DNA of 38,451 nucleotides, taken from NCBI GenBank assembly GCA_027067855.1, contig JAMOUX010000017.1, positions 1 to 38,451 of the forward strand. Reading direction: 5' to 3'. The stretch's first letter is position 1; each line of letters opens with the position of its first letter. A model generated the notes under the pieces. The model was not told the origin of the DNA. It saw only the letters and a program-made list of their open reading frames with translations, and searched no databases. Of this stretch, positions 26,344 through 33,903 are shown piece by piece. Both the position numbers and the translations under genes were made by a program. The stretch comes from Candidatus Fermentibacteraceae bacterium (GTDB taxonomy: Bacteria > Fermentibacterota > Fermentibacteria > Fermentibacterales > JCC-6).

Positions 26344-28803
26344 TTGGAGAATTACGATTTCAGGAAACTCGAAGAAAGATGGCGCCCCGTTTGGGAGTCA
26401 TTGAAACTTTATAGAACAGGAACCGATAAGAGTAAAAAATCCTTCTATTGCCTGGATTACTTTCCGTATCCTTCCGGCTCGGGGCTTTCCGTGGGCCACT
26501 GCAAGAACTACATCCCCACCGACGTCATCAGTCGAAAGAAGAGGATGGAAAACTACAACGTACTTCATCCCATGGGGTGGGATGCTTTCGGCCAGCCCGC
26601 CGAGGAGTACGCGATAAAGACCGGCGTACATCCTTCCGTGGTTACCCGCGTGAACACCGATAACTACAGGCGGCAAATGAAGCTGATAGAGGCCAGTTAC
26701 GACTGGGAAAGAGAGATAAATTCAAGCCATCCGGATTATTACAAGTGGACGCAGTTTTTCTTTATCCTGCTGTACGATATGGGTCTGGCATACCAGCGTG
26801 AGAATGAACAAATGTGGTGCCCGCACTGCAGGATAGTTCTTTCCAACGAGGAGGCGGCGGGAGGATTATGCTGGCGCTGCGGAAACGATGTTACAAGGAA
26901 GAAGCTTAAACAGTGGTTCTTCAAAATAACCGAGTACGCCGACAGGTTGCTGGAAGACCTTGACGGACTGGACTGGCCCGAAGGAATCAAGGCGATGCAA
27001 AGGAACTGGATAGGCAGATCGACGGGCGCCGAGGTCGATTTTACCGTGGTCAACCCTGAAACGGGACGTAAGATACCCCTTACGATATACACCACTCGCC
27101 TCGATACCATATATGGTGCGACGTTCTGCGTCCTGGCTCCGGAGCACCCGGACCTGCAGGAGATGGTTACCTCCGACAATCGGCAAGAGGTCATGGATTA
27201 CGTGGAAAGGGCGAAATCCCGCAGCGATGTGGAAAGAACTGCCGCGGCGGAGAAGGAGAAGACCGGGGTGTTCACCGGTTGCCATACGATAAATCCCTTC
27301 AACGGAGCCGAGATACCTTTATATGTCGCAGATTACGTTTTAGCTGGCTATGGTACGGCGGCGATAATGGCCGTCCCGGCTCATGACGAAAGGGATCACG
27401 CATTTGCCTTGAAATTCGGTATTCCGATAGTGGAGGTGGTGGCTCCCGGCGGGATTCCACGGGGCGTGACGGAATCGGCCACGGTTGCCGACGGCAGGCT
27501 GGTGAACAGCGGTGTTTTCAACGGCCTCGATTCGGCGGAGGCCAGAGAAAAGATGGCTGAATACGCTGTACGTAAGGGATTCGGCCGGCCTGTCACCAGG
27601 TACAAGATAAGAGATTGGCTGGTTTCCAGGCAGCGGTACTGGGGCGCTCCCATTCCGATGGTGCATTGCAGGGAGTGCGGCGTAGTACCCGACAGGAACC
27701 TTCCCGTAATACTTCCCGATATCGAGAATTTCGAACCGGACGATTCCGGCAGATCGCCCCTGGCCAAGGCCGGTGAGTGGGTGAAAACCACGTGTCCCAA
27801 GTGTGGCGGACCCGCATCCAGGGACACCGATACCATGGCCGGATTTGCCTGTTCGTCGTGGTACTTCTTAAGGTTCGCCTCGCCCCGCGAACAAGACAGG
27901 CCGTTTGATCCCGAAGCCGTGAAGTACTGGCTTCCGGTGGATCTGTACGTAGGTGGTGCCGAGCATGCGGTCATGCATCTGATATATGCCAGGTTCTGGA
28001 CGAAAGTGATGTATGATGCAGGGATGATAGACTTTCAGGAACCGTTCAAAGTACTCAAGAACCAGGGAATGATACTGGGTGCCGATGGTCAGAAGATGTC
28101 CAAATCCAAGGGAAACGTGGTCACCCCGGACCAGATGGTGGAGAAGTACGGTGTTGACGCCCTGAGACTGTATATACTTTTCATGGGGCCCTTCGAGGCT
28201 GAGTTGGAATGGAGCGAAGACGGAATCGCGGGTACCTACAGATTCCTTAAAAGGGTATGGAAGGTGGTATCCGAGACTGCCGATGTCGTTCCGGTGGAAG
28301 AAAACCCGGAATTCACGGACAAGCTGCGGTACGAAACTGCGAGAGTAACGAAAAAGGTGTCGCTGGATATTGACGGTTTCGACTTTAATACGGCTGTCGC
28401 CGCTTTGATGGAGTTCGTGAATTTTCTCTCCTCGAACAGGAACGAGGCTGCTCGCGCCGGAGCCGTGTGGCGTGAATCGATAAGGAAACTGCTGGTGCTC
28501 ATGGCACCCATGACACCTTTCATCGCGGAGGAGCTTTGGCACAGGATGGGTTTCGGGGGAGAGACTGTGTTTCATCAGGAGTGGCCGGACTGGAACGAGG
28601 AGGATTTGGTAAGAGATACCGTAGAGGTCGTAGTGCAGGTGAAGGGAAAGATAAGGGGGAAAATGACGGTATCTCCCGATATTCCTGAGGAAGATATGAG
28701 GGAAAAAGCCCTGGAACTTCCCAGGATAGCGGATATCCTGGGGAATAAGGAACCTCGCAGGGTGATAGTGGTGCCCGGGAAACTGGTGAACATAATTCCG
28801 TAA
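26344..28803 (+). CDS. leuS: Leucyl-tRNA synthetase
   Basis: An 819-residue class I synthetase. Motifs: FPYPSGSGLSVGHCKNY (HIGH region), HPMGWDAFGQPAEEYA, a zinc cluster (CPHC and CWRC), the CP1 editing domain with TTRLDT and HDERDHAFAL, WYFLRF, the KMSKS loop as QKMSKSKGNVV, and the C-terminal tRNA-binding part. The first histidine of HIGH is serine, and the editing TTRPDT motif has leucine for proline; both may be clade variants. TTG is the start codon, preceded by GGGAGGG at a good distance. It is followed closely by the OsmC-like and cupin genes, which may share its transcript. Confidence 0.96.
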   Translation: MENYDFRKLEERWRPVWESLKLYRTGTDKSKKSFYCLDYFPYPSGSGLSVGHCKNYIPTDVISRKKRMENYNVLHPMGWDAFGQPAEEYAIKTGVHPSVVTRVNTDNYRRQMKLIEASYDWEREINSSHPDYYKWTQFFFILLYDMGLAYQRENEQMWCPHCRIVLSNEEAAGGLCWRCGNDVTRKKLKQWFFKITEYADRLLEDLDGLDWPEGIKAMQRNWIGRSTGAEVDFTVVNPETGRKIPLTIYTTRLDTIYGATFCVLAPEHPDLQEMVTSDNRQEVMDYVERAKSRSDVERTAAAEKEKTGVFTGCHTINPFNGAEIPLYVADYVLAGYGTAAIMAVPAHDERDHAFALKFGIPIVEVVAPGGIPRGVTESATVADGRLVNSGVFNGLDSAEAREKMAEYAVRKGFGRPVTRYKIRDWLVSRQRYWGAPIPMVHCRECGVVPDRNLPVILPDIENFEPDDSGRSPLAKAGEWVKTTCPKCGGPASRDTDTMAGFACSSWYFLRFASPREQDRPFDPEAVKYWLPVDLYVGGAEHAVMHLIYARFWTKVMYDAGMIDFQEPFKVLKNQGMILGADGQKMSKSKGNVVTPDQMVEKYGVDALRLYILFMGPFEAELEWSEDGIAGTYRFLKRVWKVVSETADVVPVEENPEFTDKLRYETARVTKKVSLDIDGFDFNTAVAALMEFVNFLSSNRNEAARAGAVWRESIRKLLVLMAPMTPFIAEELWHRMGFGGETVFHQEWPDWNEEDLVRDTVEVVVQVKGKIRGKMTVSPDIPEEDMREKALELPRIADILGNKEPRRVIVVPGKLVNIIP

Positions 28804-28824
28804 AACAAGGTGGGGTGTGGCATC

Positions 28825-29247
28825 ATGGAGATGGAGATAGTTTTCAGCGGAGGAAAAAAGGTGGACGCACTCTTCGGAGGCTTCACCGTCAGGACTGATC
28901 AGTCGGTGGCGGGAGGCGGCGAAGGCTCGGCTCCCGAGCCGTTTCAACTGTTCCTGGCTTCTATGGGGACATGCGCCGGTATATATGTGCTGAGCTTCTG
29001 CAGGAATCGCGGTCTTCCCTGGGAAGGCATCAGGTTGATTCAGAGATCTGTCTTCAACAAGGAAACGGGTTTCGTGGAAAAAGTGATCATTGATATCGAG
29101 GTCCCTGAAAGTTTTCCCGAAAAGTATCGAGGGGCGCTGGTGAGATCGGCGTTGCAATGCGCGGTGAAAAGGCATATAGCTGCAGGCCTGCCCAAGTTTG
29201 AGGTTTCCGTGGTTCCATGCCGGGAGGAGGAAGACCAATGCGTGTGA
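28825..29247 (+). CDS. OsmC-like protein
   Basis: A 140-residue member of the OsmC/Ohr family, which includes thiol peroxidases for organic hydroperoxides and many uncharacterised proteins. The pattern GGEGSAPEPFQLFLASMGTC, with a first cysteine, and ALQCAVKRHI, with a second, matches the two redox-active cysteines of the family. The exact start is unclear: ATG at 28825 has a GGTG-rich stretch before it; ATG at 28831 and GTG at 28810 are possible. It is 21 bases after leuS and its stop overlaps the next gene by ten bases, so it belongs to that unit. Confidence 0.82.
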   Translation: MEMEIVFSGGKKVDALFGGFTVRTDQSVAGGGEGSAPEPFQLFLASMGTCAGIYVLSFCRNRGLPWEGIRLIQRSVFNKETGFVEKVIIDIEVPESFPEKYRGALVRSALQCAVKRHIAAGLPKFEVSVVPCREEEDQCV

Positions 29248-29591
29248 AAAGATTCGATGACGTTCCGGAGAGGGAAGTAGAAGTCGAAGGGGCCAGAGGC
29301 GTGAGAATCAGGGTCCTCATATCCCCCGGGGACGGCGCACCTAATTTCGTGATGCGGATGTTCACGATTCAACCCGGTGGATGCACTCCTTATCACACCC
29401 ACTCGTGGGAACACGAGGTTTTCGTTCTTTCCGGCAGTGGAGAGGCCAGGCAAGGGGAGAAGACCTATCCGCTGGAGAAGGGCTCGGTGGTATTGGTATT
29501 ACCGTGGGAGGAGCATAATTTCAGGAATACCGGTGACGAGCCCCTGGTTTTTCTCTGTTCCATTCCAATAGTCGAAGACGGGTCCGGCTGA
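29238..29591 (+). CDS. Small cupin-domain protein
   Basis: A 117-residue single-domain cupin. Motif 1 is PGGCTPYHTHSWEHEVFVL with the metal-binding His-His-Glu, and motif 2 is LPWEEHNFRNTG with the last histidine. Such proteins bind a metal and serve as small oxygenases, isomerases or sensors; the role here is unknown. The start at 29238 is set by GGAGGAGG just upstream and by the family's N-terminus; the gene starts inside the end of the OsmC-like gene. Co-occurrence with OsmC suggests a stress or redox link, which is inference. Confidence 0.85.
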   Translation: MRVKRFDDVPEREVEVEGARGVRIRVLISPGDGAPNFVMRMFTIQPGGCTPYHTHSWEHEVFVLSGSGEARQGEKTYPLEKGSVVLVLPWEEHNFRNTGDEPLVFLCSIPIVEDGSG

Positions 29592-29610
29592 CCGGGAGCG
29601 TGGTGCCATC

Positions 29611-29637
29611 GTGACGCAGATCCCACTGCCGCGTCAC
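29611..29637. repeat. Inverted repeat GTGACGC / GCGTCAC
   Basis: Two perfect seven-base arms enclose 13 bases, 20 bases after the cupin stop. It could be a terminator stem for the leuS unit, without a T-run, or a binding site for an activator of the sigma-54-like promoter that starts 53 bases downstream. The dyad with a long spacer fits either use. Confidence 0.4.
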
Positions 29638-29689
29638 GTGAATTAACCCTAACACCATGTGCATCAAACAGATTTGTTTCATCACAAAA

Positions 29690-29705
29690 TGGCATGGATT
29701 TTGCC
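29690..29705 (+). promoter_or_regulatory. Sigma-54 (RpoN)-type -24/-12 promoter
   Basis: TGGCATG, four bases, then TTGCC: the invariant GG (29691-29692) and GC (29703-29704) are separated by exactly ten bases, as in the consensus TGGCACG-N4-TTGCA. The expected transcription start is near 29716, leaving a short leader with GGGAG before the ferredoxin ATG at 29733. The bases upstream are AT-rich and contain AAACA-4-TGTTT near 29667-29680, which could be an activator site. A search for rpoN and an enhancer-binding protein in the genome would test this. Confidence 0.6.
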
Positions 29706-29732
29706 TCTCTTCCAGGGAAATGGGAGTAAAAT

Positions 29733-30026
29733 ATGGGAATCCTGGACAGGATCCTCCCCTGGAGGAGAAACATGGCGGAAGGATACCCGGGACGTGGGTT
29801 CCGTGGCAGGCCGATGCCGTTGCGGATGGCCGTGGTTGATGGAAATCTCTGCAGGGGATCCGGAGAATGTGTGAAGGTATGCCGTTTCGGTGCCGTCAGG
29901 ATCGGTGAGGAAGGAAAGGCCGAGATTCTTAAGAGAAGATGCAGGGGATGCGGCGTATGCGCCGCCGTGTGTCCCGAGGGCGCCGTAAAAATGGAGTATA
30001 CCGGTTCCCGGAGGGAAACGACCTGA
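29733..30026 (+). CDS. Dicluster ferredoxin with a serine-substituted first cluster
   Basis: A 97-residue protein with a basic N-terminal extension of about 30 residues, then two ferredoxin motifs. The second is complete (C70, C73, C76, C80). The first reads C40-x2-S43-x2-C46-x3-C50, so the second cysteine is serine. In known ferredoxins this position, when not cysteine, is often aspartate and gives a [3Fe-4S] or labile [4Fe-4S] cluster. The protein may therefore carry a 3Fe cluster or a serine-ligated 4Fe cluster, with an altered potential. ATG at 29733 has GGGAG six bases upstream. It is next to, but not in line with, the second oxidoreductase operon, which has no delta subunit of its own. 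Confidence 0.88.
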   Translation: MGILDRILPWRRNMAEGYPGRGFRGRPMPLRMAVVDGNLCRGSGECVKVCRFGAVRIGEEGKAEILKRRCRGCGVCAAVCPEGAVKMEYTGSRRETT

Positions 30027-30057
30027 TTTCCGGGATTCCGGAGAGGATGGAACCAAG

Positions 30058-30291
30058 ATGCCTACTTATGTTTACAGGTGTACGAAATGCGGTCATCGGT
30101 TTGAGAAATTTCAAAGCATGGCCGCTGAACCCGTGAAGACCTGCCCGGAATGCGGAGCCCCGGTGGAACGGCTGATAGGCTCCGGTGCCGGATTGATATT
30201 CAAGGGGCCCGGTTTCTATGCAACCGATTATGCCGGGAAGAAGAATACGGGCGACAAGTCCGACTCGGGAGGGTCATCGGACGGGGAGTAG
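30058..30291 (+). CDS. FmdB-family zinc ribbon protein
   Basis: A 77-residue protein with the family opening [20 protein letters not shown], a second CPECG pair, and [22 protein letters not shown]. The four cysteines should bind one zinc. The tail is acidic and glycine/serine-rich. FmdB proteins are widespread small putative regulators with no firm function. It follows the ferredoxin gene by 31 bases and probably shares its transcript. GAGAGGATGG lies upstream of the ATG. Confidence 0.93.
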   Translation: MPTYVYRCTKCGHRFEKFQSMAAEPVKTCPECGAPVERLIGSGAGLIFKGPGFYATDYAGKKNTGDKSDSGGSSDGE

Positions 30292-30314
30292 AGTAGGGCG
30301 AGGTGCTCCTACTC
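30291..30314. terminator. Hairpin overlapping converging gene ends
   Basis: GAGTAGG (30291-30297) pairs with CCTACTC (30308-30314), with one more G-U pair inside and an eight-base loop. It overlaps the stop of the FmdB gene and the stop of the converging oxidoreductase gene. No T-run follows on either side. It is placed correctly for a bidirectional terminator. Confidence 0.5.
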
Positions 30315-31589
30315 CGTTCCATCCAATGACGACAGCATTGCTCTGAAATCCACCTTTCCCGCTATCCGGCTTTTCTCCAGCGTATCCATGAAAGCTTCCA
30401 TGGGGATCACGGGGTTCCTTTTGAGGTAATACATAAGGGAGAGTATGGCGGCATTCCTGGTTCCCGCTTTTTTCGTAAAATCCAAGGTTATCAGATCAGA
30501 GTTAGTAGGAGGGGGTGTCAACCCGGAATCGGCTATGATTAGCCCTTCTCTCATGGAATCGAAGAAATGGGCGCTATACCGCAAACCATCCTCCGTCACC
30601 ACGATAAGAACGTCCGGTTCGCTCACCTCGTTGAACAGTATCTTGTGGGGAGACATTATTACCGTGGCGCTGGAGAAACCCGTTCCCACCGTAACGGGGT
30701 AGTTGCCCTTCTTAGTAACGTGAAGGCCCGATGCCATGGCGGCCCTTGCCAGGAGTTCGGCGGCCAGTTGCACTCCACCTCCGGCGGACCCGCTCAGAAC
30801 AATAGATATCGGTTCGGTCAGGGTGGATTCGAAGCACGCTTCCACATCGGGTACTTCCTCGAAAAGAGACTTTATGATGGTCGAAGGTTTGACCGAGAAA
30901 CATTTTCTCTCGGGGTTCTTGTGAAAGTCCAGGGAAAGACCGGCCTCTTTCACTATTCCGGCCAGTTTTCTTCCGGGGTTGTATTTGACTCCGTAACTCG
31001 GACATATCTCCATGGCCTCGACCAGTGCGAAGCCTTCCCAGTCTATGGCCTCGGCCAGGTGGGAGGAGAAATCGCCCATGCATATGATTCGTCTGACGTA
31101 AGAGGCTCCGGCACTGCCCACGATCCTGCAGAGATCATATCCTGAGTATGATTTGCCATCCGGGGATGTGGTGGTCTTGAAACCGCAGGGCGTCAACCCG
31201 CTGGACTGCCCGCCGGTCATTCCGTAGAGCATGTTGTTGTGAACTATCACGGTGATATCGACGTTCCTGTGGGCCGCTTCGATCACGTGCTGAAGACCTA
31301 TCGTGGCCCCACCATCTCCTATGAAGACGATCACCTTCTTGGATCGATCGTCCAGACCTAGAGTGATTCCCGTGGCCAGCGCCACGGATCTTCCGTGCAG
31401 ACCATGTACCGTATGCGTATGAAACTTTCTGTCTATTATTCCGTTACATCCGATGTCGGTCACTATGACCACGTTCATGGGATCCAGGTCAAGGGATTCC
31501 AGGGCCTTGCCGGTATTCCTGGCGATGAGGTGATGACCGCAGCCCTTGCAGAAAGGAAGTCCGGAAGTTGCAAGAAACCTATTTTCCAT
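30309..31589 (-). CDS. Second 2-oxoacid:ferredoxin oxidoreductase, fused beta and gamma subunits
   Basis: A 426-residue fusion. The beta part (1-250) has cluster cysteines C14, C17, C48 and C196, the thiamine diphosphate site GDG at 91-93, and NN at 118-119 followed by LYGMTGGQ. The gamma part (about 258-426) opens with LSGSAGGGVQLAAELL in place of the usual GxGGQG. Both oxidoreductases in this window thus have the same beta-gamma fusion, but their sequences differ strongly. The start at 31589 is set by GGGAGGTGG; it lies inside the end of the alpha gene (11-base overlap). No delta ferredoxin gene is present in this operon. The substrate cannot be read from the sequence. Confidence 0.88.
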   Translation of the reverse strand: MENRFLATSGLPFCKGCGHHLIARNTGKALESLDLDPMNVVIVTDIGCNGIIDRKFHTHTVHGLHGRSVALATGITLGLDDRSKKVIVFIGDGGATIGLQHVIEAAHRNVDITVIVHNNMLYGMTGGQSSGLTPCGFKTTTSPDGKSYSGYDLCRIVGSAGASYVRRIICMGDFSSHLAEAIDWEGFALVEAMEICPSYGVKYNPGRKLAGIVKEAGLSLDFHKNPERKCFSVKPSTIIKSLFEEVPDVEACFESTLTEPISIVLSGSAGGGVQLAAELLARAAMASGLHVTKKGNYPVTVGTGFSSATVIMSPHKILFNEVSEPDVLIVVTEDGLRYSAHFFDSMREGLIIADSGLTPPPTNSDLITLDFTKKAGTRNAAILSLMYYLKRNPVIPMEAFMDTLEKSRIAGKVDFRAMLSSLDGTE

Positions 31590-32685
31590 GATTTGCCACC
31601 TCCCGTAATATTTCATCAGGAGTGACCATCCTGCCTATTGCGTTGACCCCCGTCACGTTTTCCCGATCAGATGCCCCGAACAGTATTCTGCGGTATTGTC
31701 CGTCAAGGTTTTCTTCCGCCACGATGATCCTTTCGTACCCGGAGAGCACGTCGAAATAGCGGGGAGGTACCGGGAGAAGAGTTTTCGCTATCAGCAGCGA
31801 AACCTTGCGCCCGCTCGACCTGAGTTTTCCAACCGCTTCCCTGGCTGCGTTCGCCGTAATCCCGAAGGAGAGTACCAGGGTGTCCGAACCATCTTCTTCG
31901 TCCAGCTCGTAGTACGTGAATTCGTCCAGGTTCGCCGTCATCTTGTCATGAAGCCGATGCGTATTCGCCATGGCCTCCTTGGTGGAATGACGCAGCAAGC
32001 CTTCGGAATCGTGAGTGGATGCCGTGACCCTGGTCTGTATGGAATCGTTCCCGGTGGGCAGGAAATCCGGAACCAGGTTATTTTCCGGCAGATACGGGAG
32101 GTAATTCGATTGCCCTGCGTGCATCGGGTAAGAGACTCTTTCCACTTCCGGTAACGACGAGACGTCCATGTCCGAGAGAGGCATGACGGATTCCTTGGAG
32201 GTCAGCACGAAAACGGGGGTGCGAAGTTCCACCGCGCATTTCGCAGCGGCAGCCGGGATGCTCCAGCAGTCTTCCATGGAAGATATGCACATGGTGGGTA
32301 CGCCGTATCCGCCGGAGATGACACCATTCAGGAACAACAGGTCCCCTTGGGCGCCGCAGGTGGCCGTTCCAGTCGATGGGCCCAGGCGTTGAACCAGTAT
32401 CACGATCATCGGGAGTTCCATCATGAAGGCCATGTTTATGGATTCCACCATTAGAGCGAAACCCGGGAAAGATGTAGCCGTGACCGGGAGCCTGCCGGTG
32501 GCGGAGAATCCCGCCATCCACTGCAGGGTGGTTATTTCATCCGGTGCCGCCAGCCACATGGGAAATCTCATGGTCCCGTATCGGTAGAGGGCATTGGCCG
32601 GGGTTATTGGGTAACCGATGAATATCTCGCCCCCGGCTCTCGCGAGGGACTCGATGATCAGCATCGATCCGTTGGTCAGTATCAA
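31579..32685 (-). CDS. Second 2-oxoacid:ferredoxin oxidoreductase, alpha subunit
   Basis: A 368-residue alpha subunit. IGYPITPANALYRY near the start, VTATSFPGFALM, and QRLGPSTGTATCGAQGDL match the family. The start is TTG at 32685 with AAGGGG seven bases before it, 12 bases after the CoA-transferase stop. The region from about 205 to 255 is longer and more variable than in VorB-like proteins. With the beta-gamma gene it should form a catalytic core that converts a 2-oxoacid and CoA to acyl-CoA, CO2 and reduced ferredoxin, or the reverse. Confidence 0.88.
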   Translation of the reverse strand: MILTNGSMLIIESLARAGGEIFIGYPITPANALYRYGTMRFPMWLAAPDEITTLQWMAGFSATGRLPVTATSFPGFALMVESINMAFMMELPMIVILVQRLGPSTGTATCGAQGDLLFLNGVISGGYGVPTMCISSMEDCWSIPAAAAKCAVELRTPVFVLTSKESVMPLSDMDVSSLPEVERVSYPMHAGQSNYLPYLPENNLVPDFLPTGNDSIQTRVTASTHDSEGLLRHSTKEAMANTHRLHDKMTANLDEFTYYELDEEDGSDTLVLSFGITANAAREAVGKLRSSGRKVSLLIAKTLLPVPPRYFDVLSGYERIIVAEENLDGQYRRILFGASDRENVTGVNAIGRMVTPDEILREVANHGK

Positions 32686-32697
32686 GTTTTTTCCCCT

Positions 32698-33903
32698 TCA
32701 GTCGATAGCGCCTTTTAGGTAAAGATCCTCTATTTTCGAATCGTCCAACCCCAGGAGGTTCTTCAGCACCGGCCTGGTGTGTTCGCCGTAATGGGGTGGA
32801 GGTTTCATTCCGTCCGCCATGTTTCCCGGCACGAAAACGGCGGAGCGGACCCCCTTCAGAAGTTTTCCCGAAGGAAACTCGTGTTCCAGCAAAAGTTCTA
32901 TGGCTTCCGGTCGTTGAAATACTTCTTTCATATTGTAGACCCCGCCCGCCGGTACATTCTTCTCGTTCAGCTTTTCCAGAAGTTCGTCCCGGGAGAAACG
33001 GGCTATGTATTCCTGCAGGATCGGTTTCAATTCTTCCCTGTGCCGCACCCTCGCCTGGTTCGTGACAAATCTTTCATCCGAAGCGACTTCCGGTATTCCG
33101 AGGATGTCGCACAGTTCCGAGAACTGCCTGTCCGTGCCGACACCCAGGACGATCTCCCTACCGTCGGATGTGTGGAATATGGTGCCGTAGGGTACTATGT
33201 TGGGGTGATCGGAGCCCATCCTGCCGGGGATCTTTCCTCCCACCAGCCAGTTGGTGGCCTGGTTGACCAATGAAGCGATACCGGCTTGCATCAGGGATAC
33301 GCTCACGTAGTCGCCCCGCCCGGTGGTTTGTCGTCTGAGAAGCGCGAGAAGGATTCCTTCCTTTATCTGGTGCGCTGCGAGAACATCCATGAGCGCCACC
33401 GGCATCTTTACCGGTCCTCCGTCCGGTTCGCCGTTCATGTAGGTGAAACCGCTTTCCGCCTGGATTATGGCGTCGTAACCGGGACGATCCACCTTGGGAC
33501 CGTACCCGGTTACGTGCGCGTAGATGAGTTCGGGATTCAGTTTGGAAAGGGTTTCATAATCTACGCCCAGCTTTTCCGCGTCTCCCGGCTTGTAACTGGC
33601 GAGGACGATATCGCTTTTCCCGACGAGACCATGTACGATGTCCAGTCCCCCGGGGTTGGTCAGGTCGACTCCTATGGAGAGTTTGCCCCAGTTGACGCAG
33701 GAGAAGTAGGCCGAGATATCGGTGTCCGCAGGTTCAGTGGGGAGCTTCCACCTCCGGGTGACGTCCCCCCGGGTTCTCAGATTCTCGACCTTGACGACGG
33801 TGGCTCCCAATTCGGCGAAAAACATTCCCACACTGGGGCCTGCCAGCACGCTGGCCAGTTCCAGCACCCTCAGGTTCGAACACGTGTCCTTTTGTAACAT
33901 CAT
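32698..33903 (-). CDS. CaiB/Frc-family (class III) CoA-transferase
   Basis: A 401-residue family III CoA-transferase, the usual length. It begins with RVLELASVLAGPSVGMFFAELGATVVKVE, continues with the CVNWGKLSIGVDL segment and GPKVDRPGYDAIIQAESG, and has a conserved aspartate D173 in LMDVLAAHQI that corresponds to the catalytic Asp of formyl-CoA transferase. These enzymes move CoA between carboxylic acids (formate/oxalate, carnitine, aryl and dicarboxylic acids). The ATG overlaps the symporter stop (ATGA), so the pair is translationally coupled. The operon suggests that the imported acid is activated here. Confidence 0.93.
   Translation of the reverse strand: MMLQKDTCSNLRVLELASVLAGPSVGMFFAELGATVVKVENLRTRGDVTRRWKLPTEPADTDISAYFSCVNWGKLSIGVDLTNPGGLDIVHGLVGKSDIVLASYKPGDAEKLGVDYETLSKLNPELIYAHVTGYGPKVDRPGYDAIIQAESGFTYMNGEPDGGPVKMPVALMDVLAAHQIKEGILLALLRRQTTGRGDYVSVSLMQAGIASLVNQATNWLVGGKIPGRMGSDHPNIVPYGTIFHTSDGREIVLGVGTDRQFSELCDILGIPEVASDERFVTNQARVRHREELKPILQEYIARFSRDELLEKLNEKNVPAGGVYNMKEVFQRPEAIELLLEHEFPSGKLLKGVRSAVFVPGNMADGMKPPPHYGEHTRPVLKNLLGLDDSKIEDLYLKGAID

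Noticed and set aside
27868-29238. 456-residue minus-strand open frame opposite leuS and the OsmC-like gene
   Set aside because: It is antisense to clear leuS motifs and has no recognisable domain.
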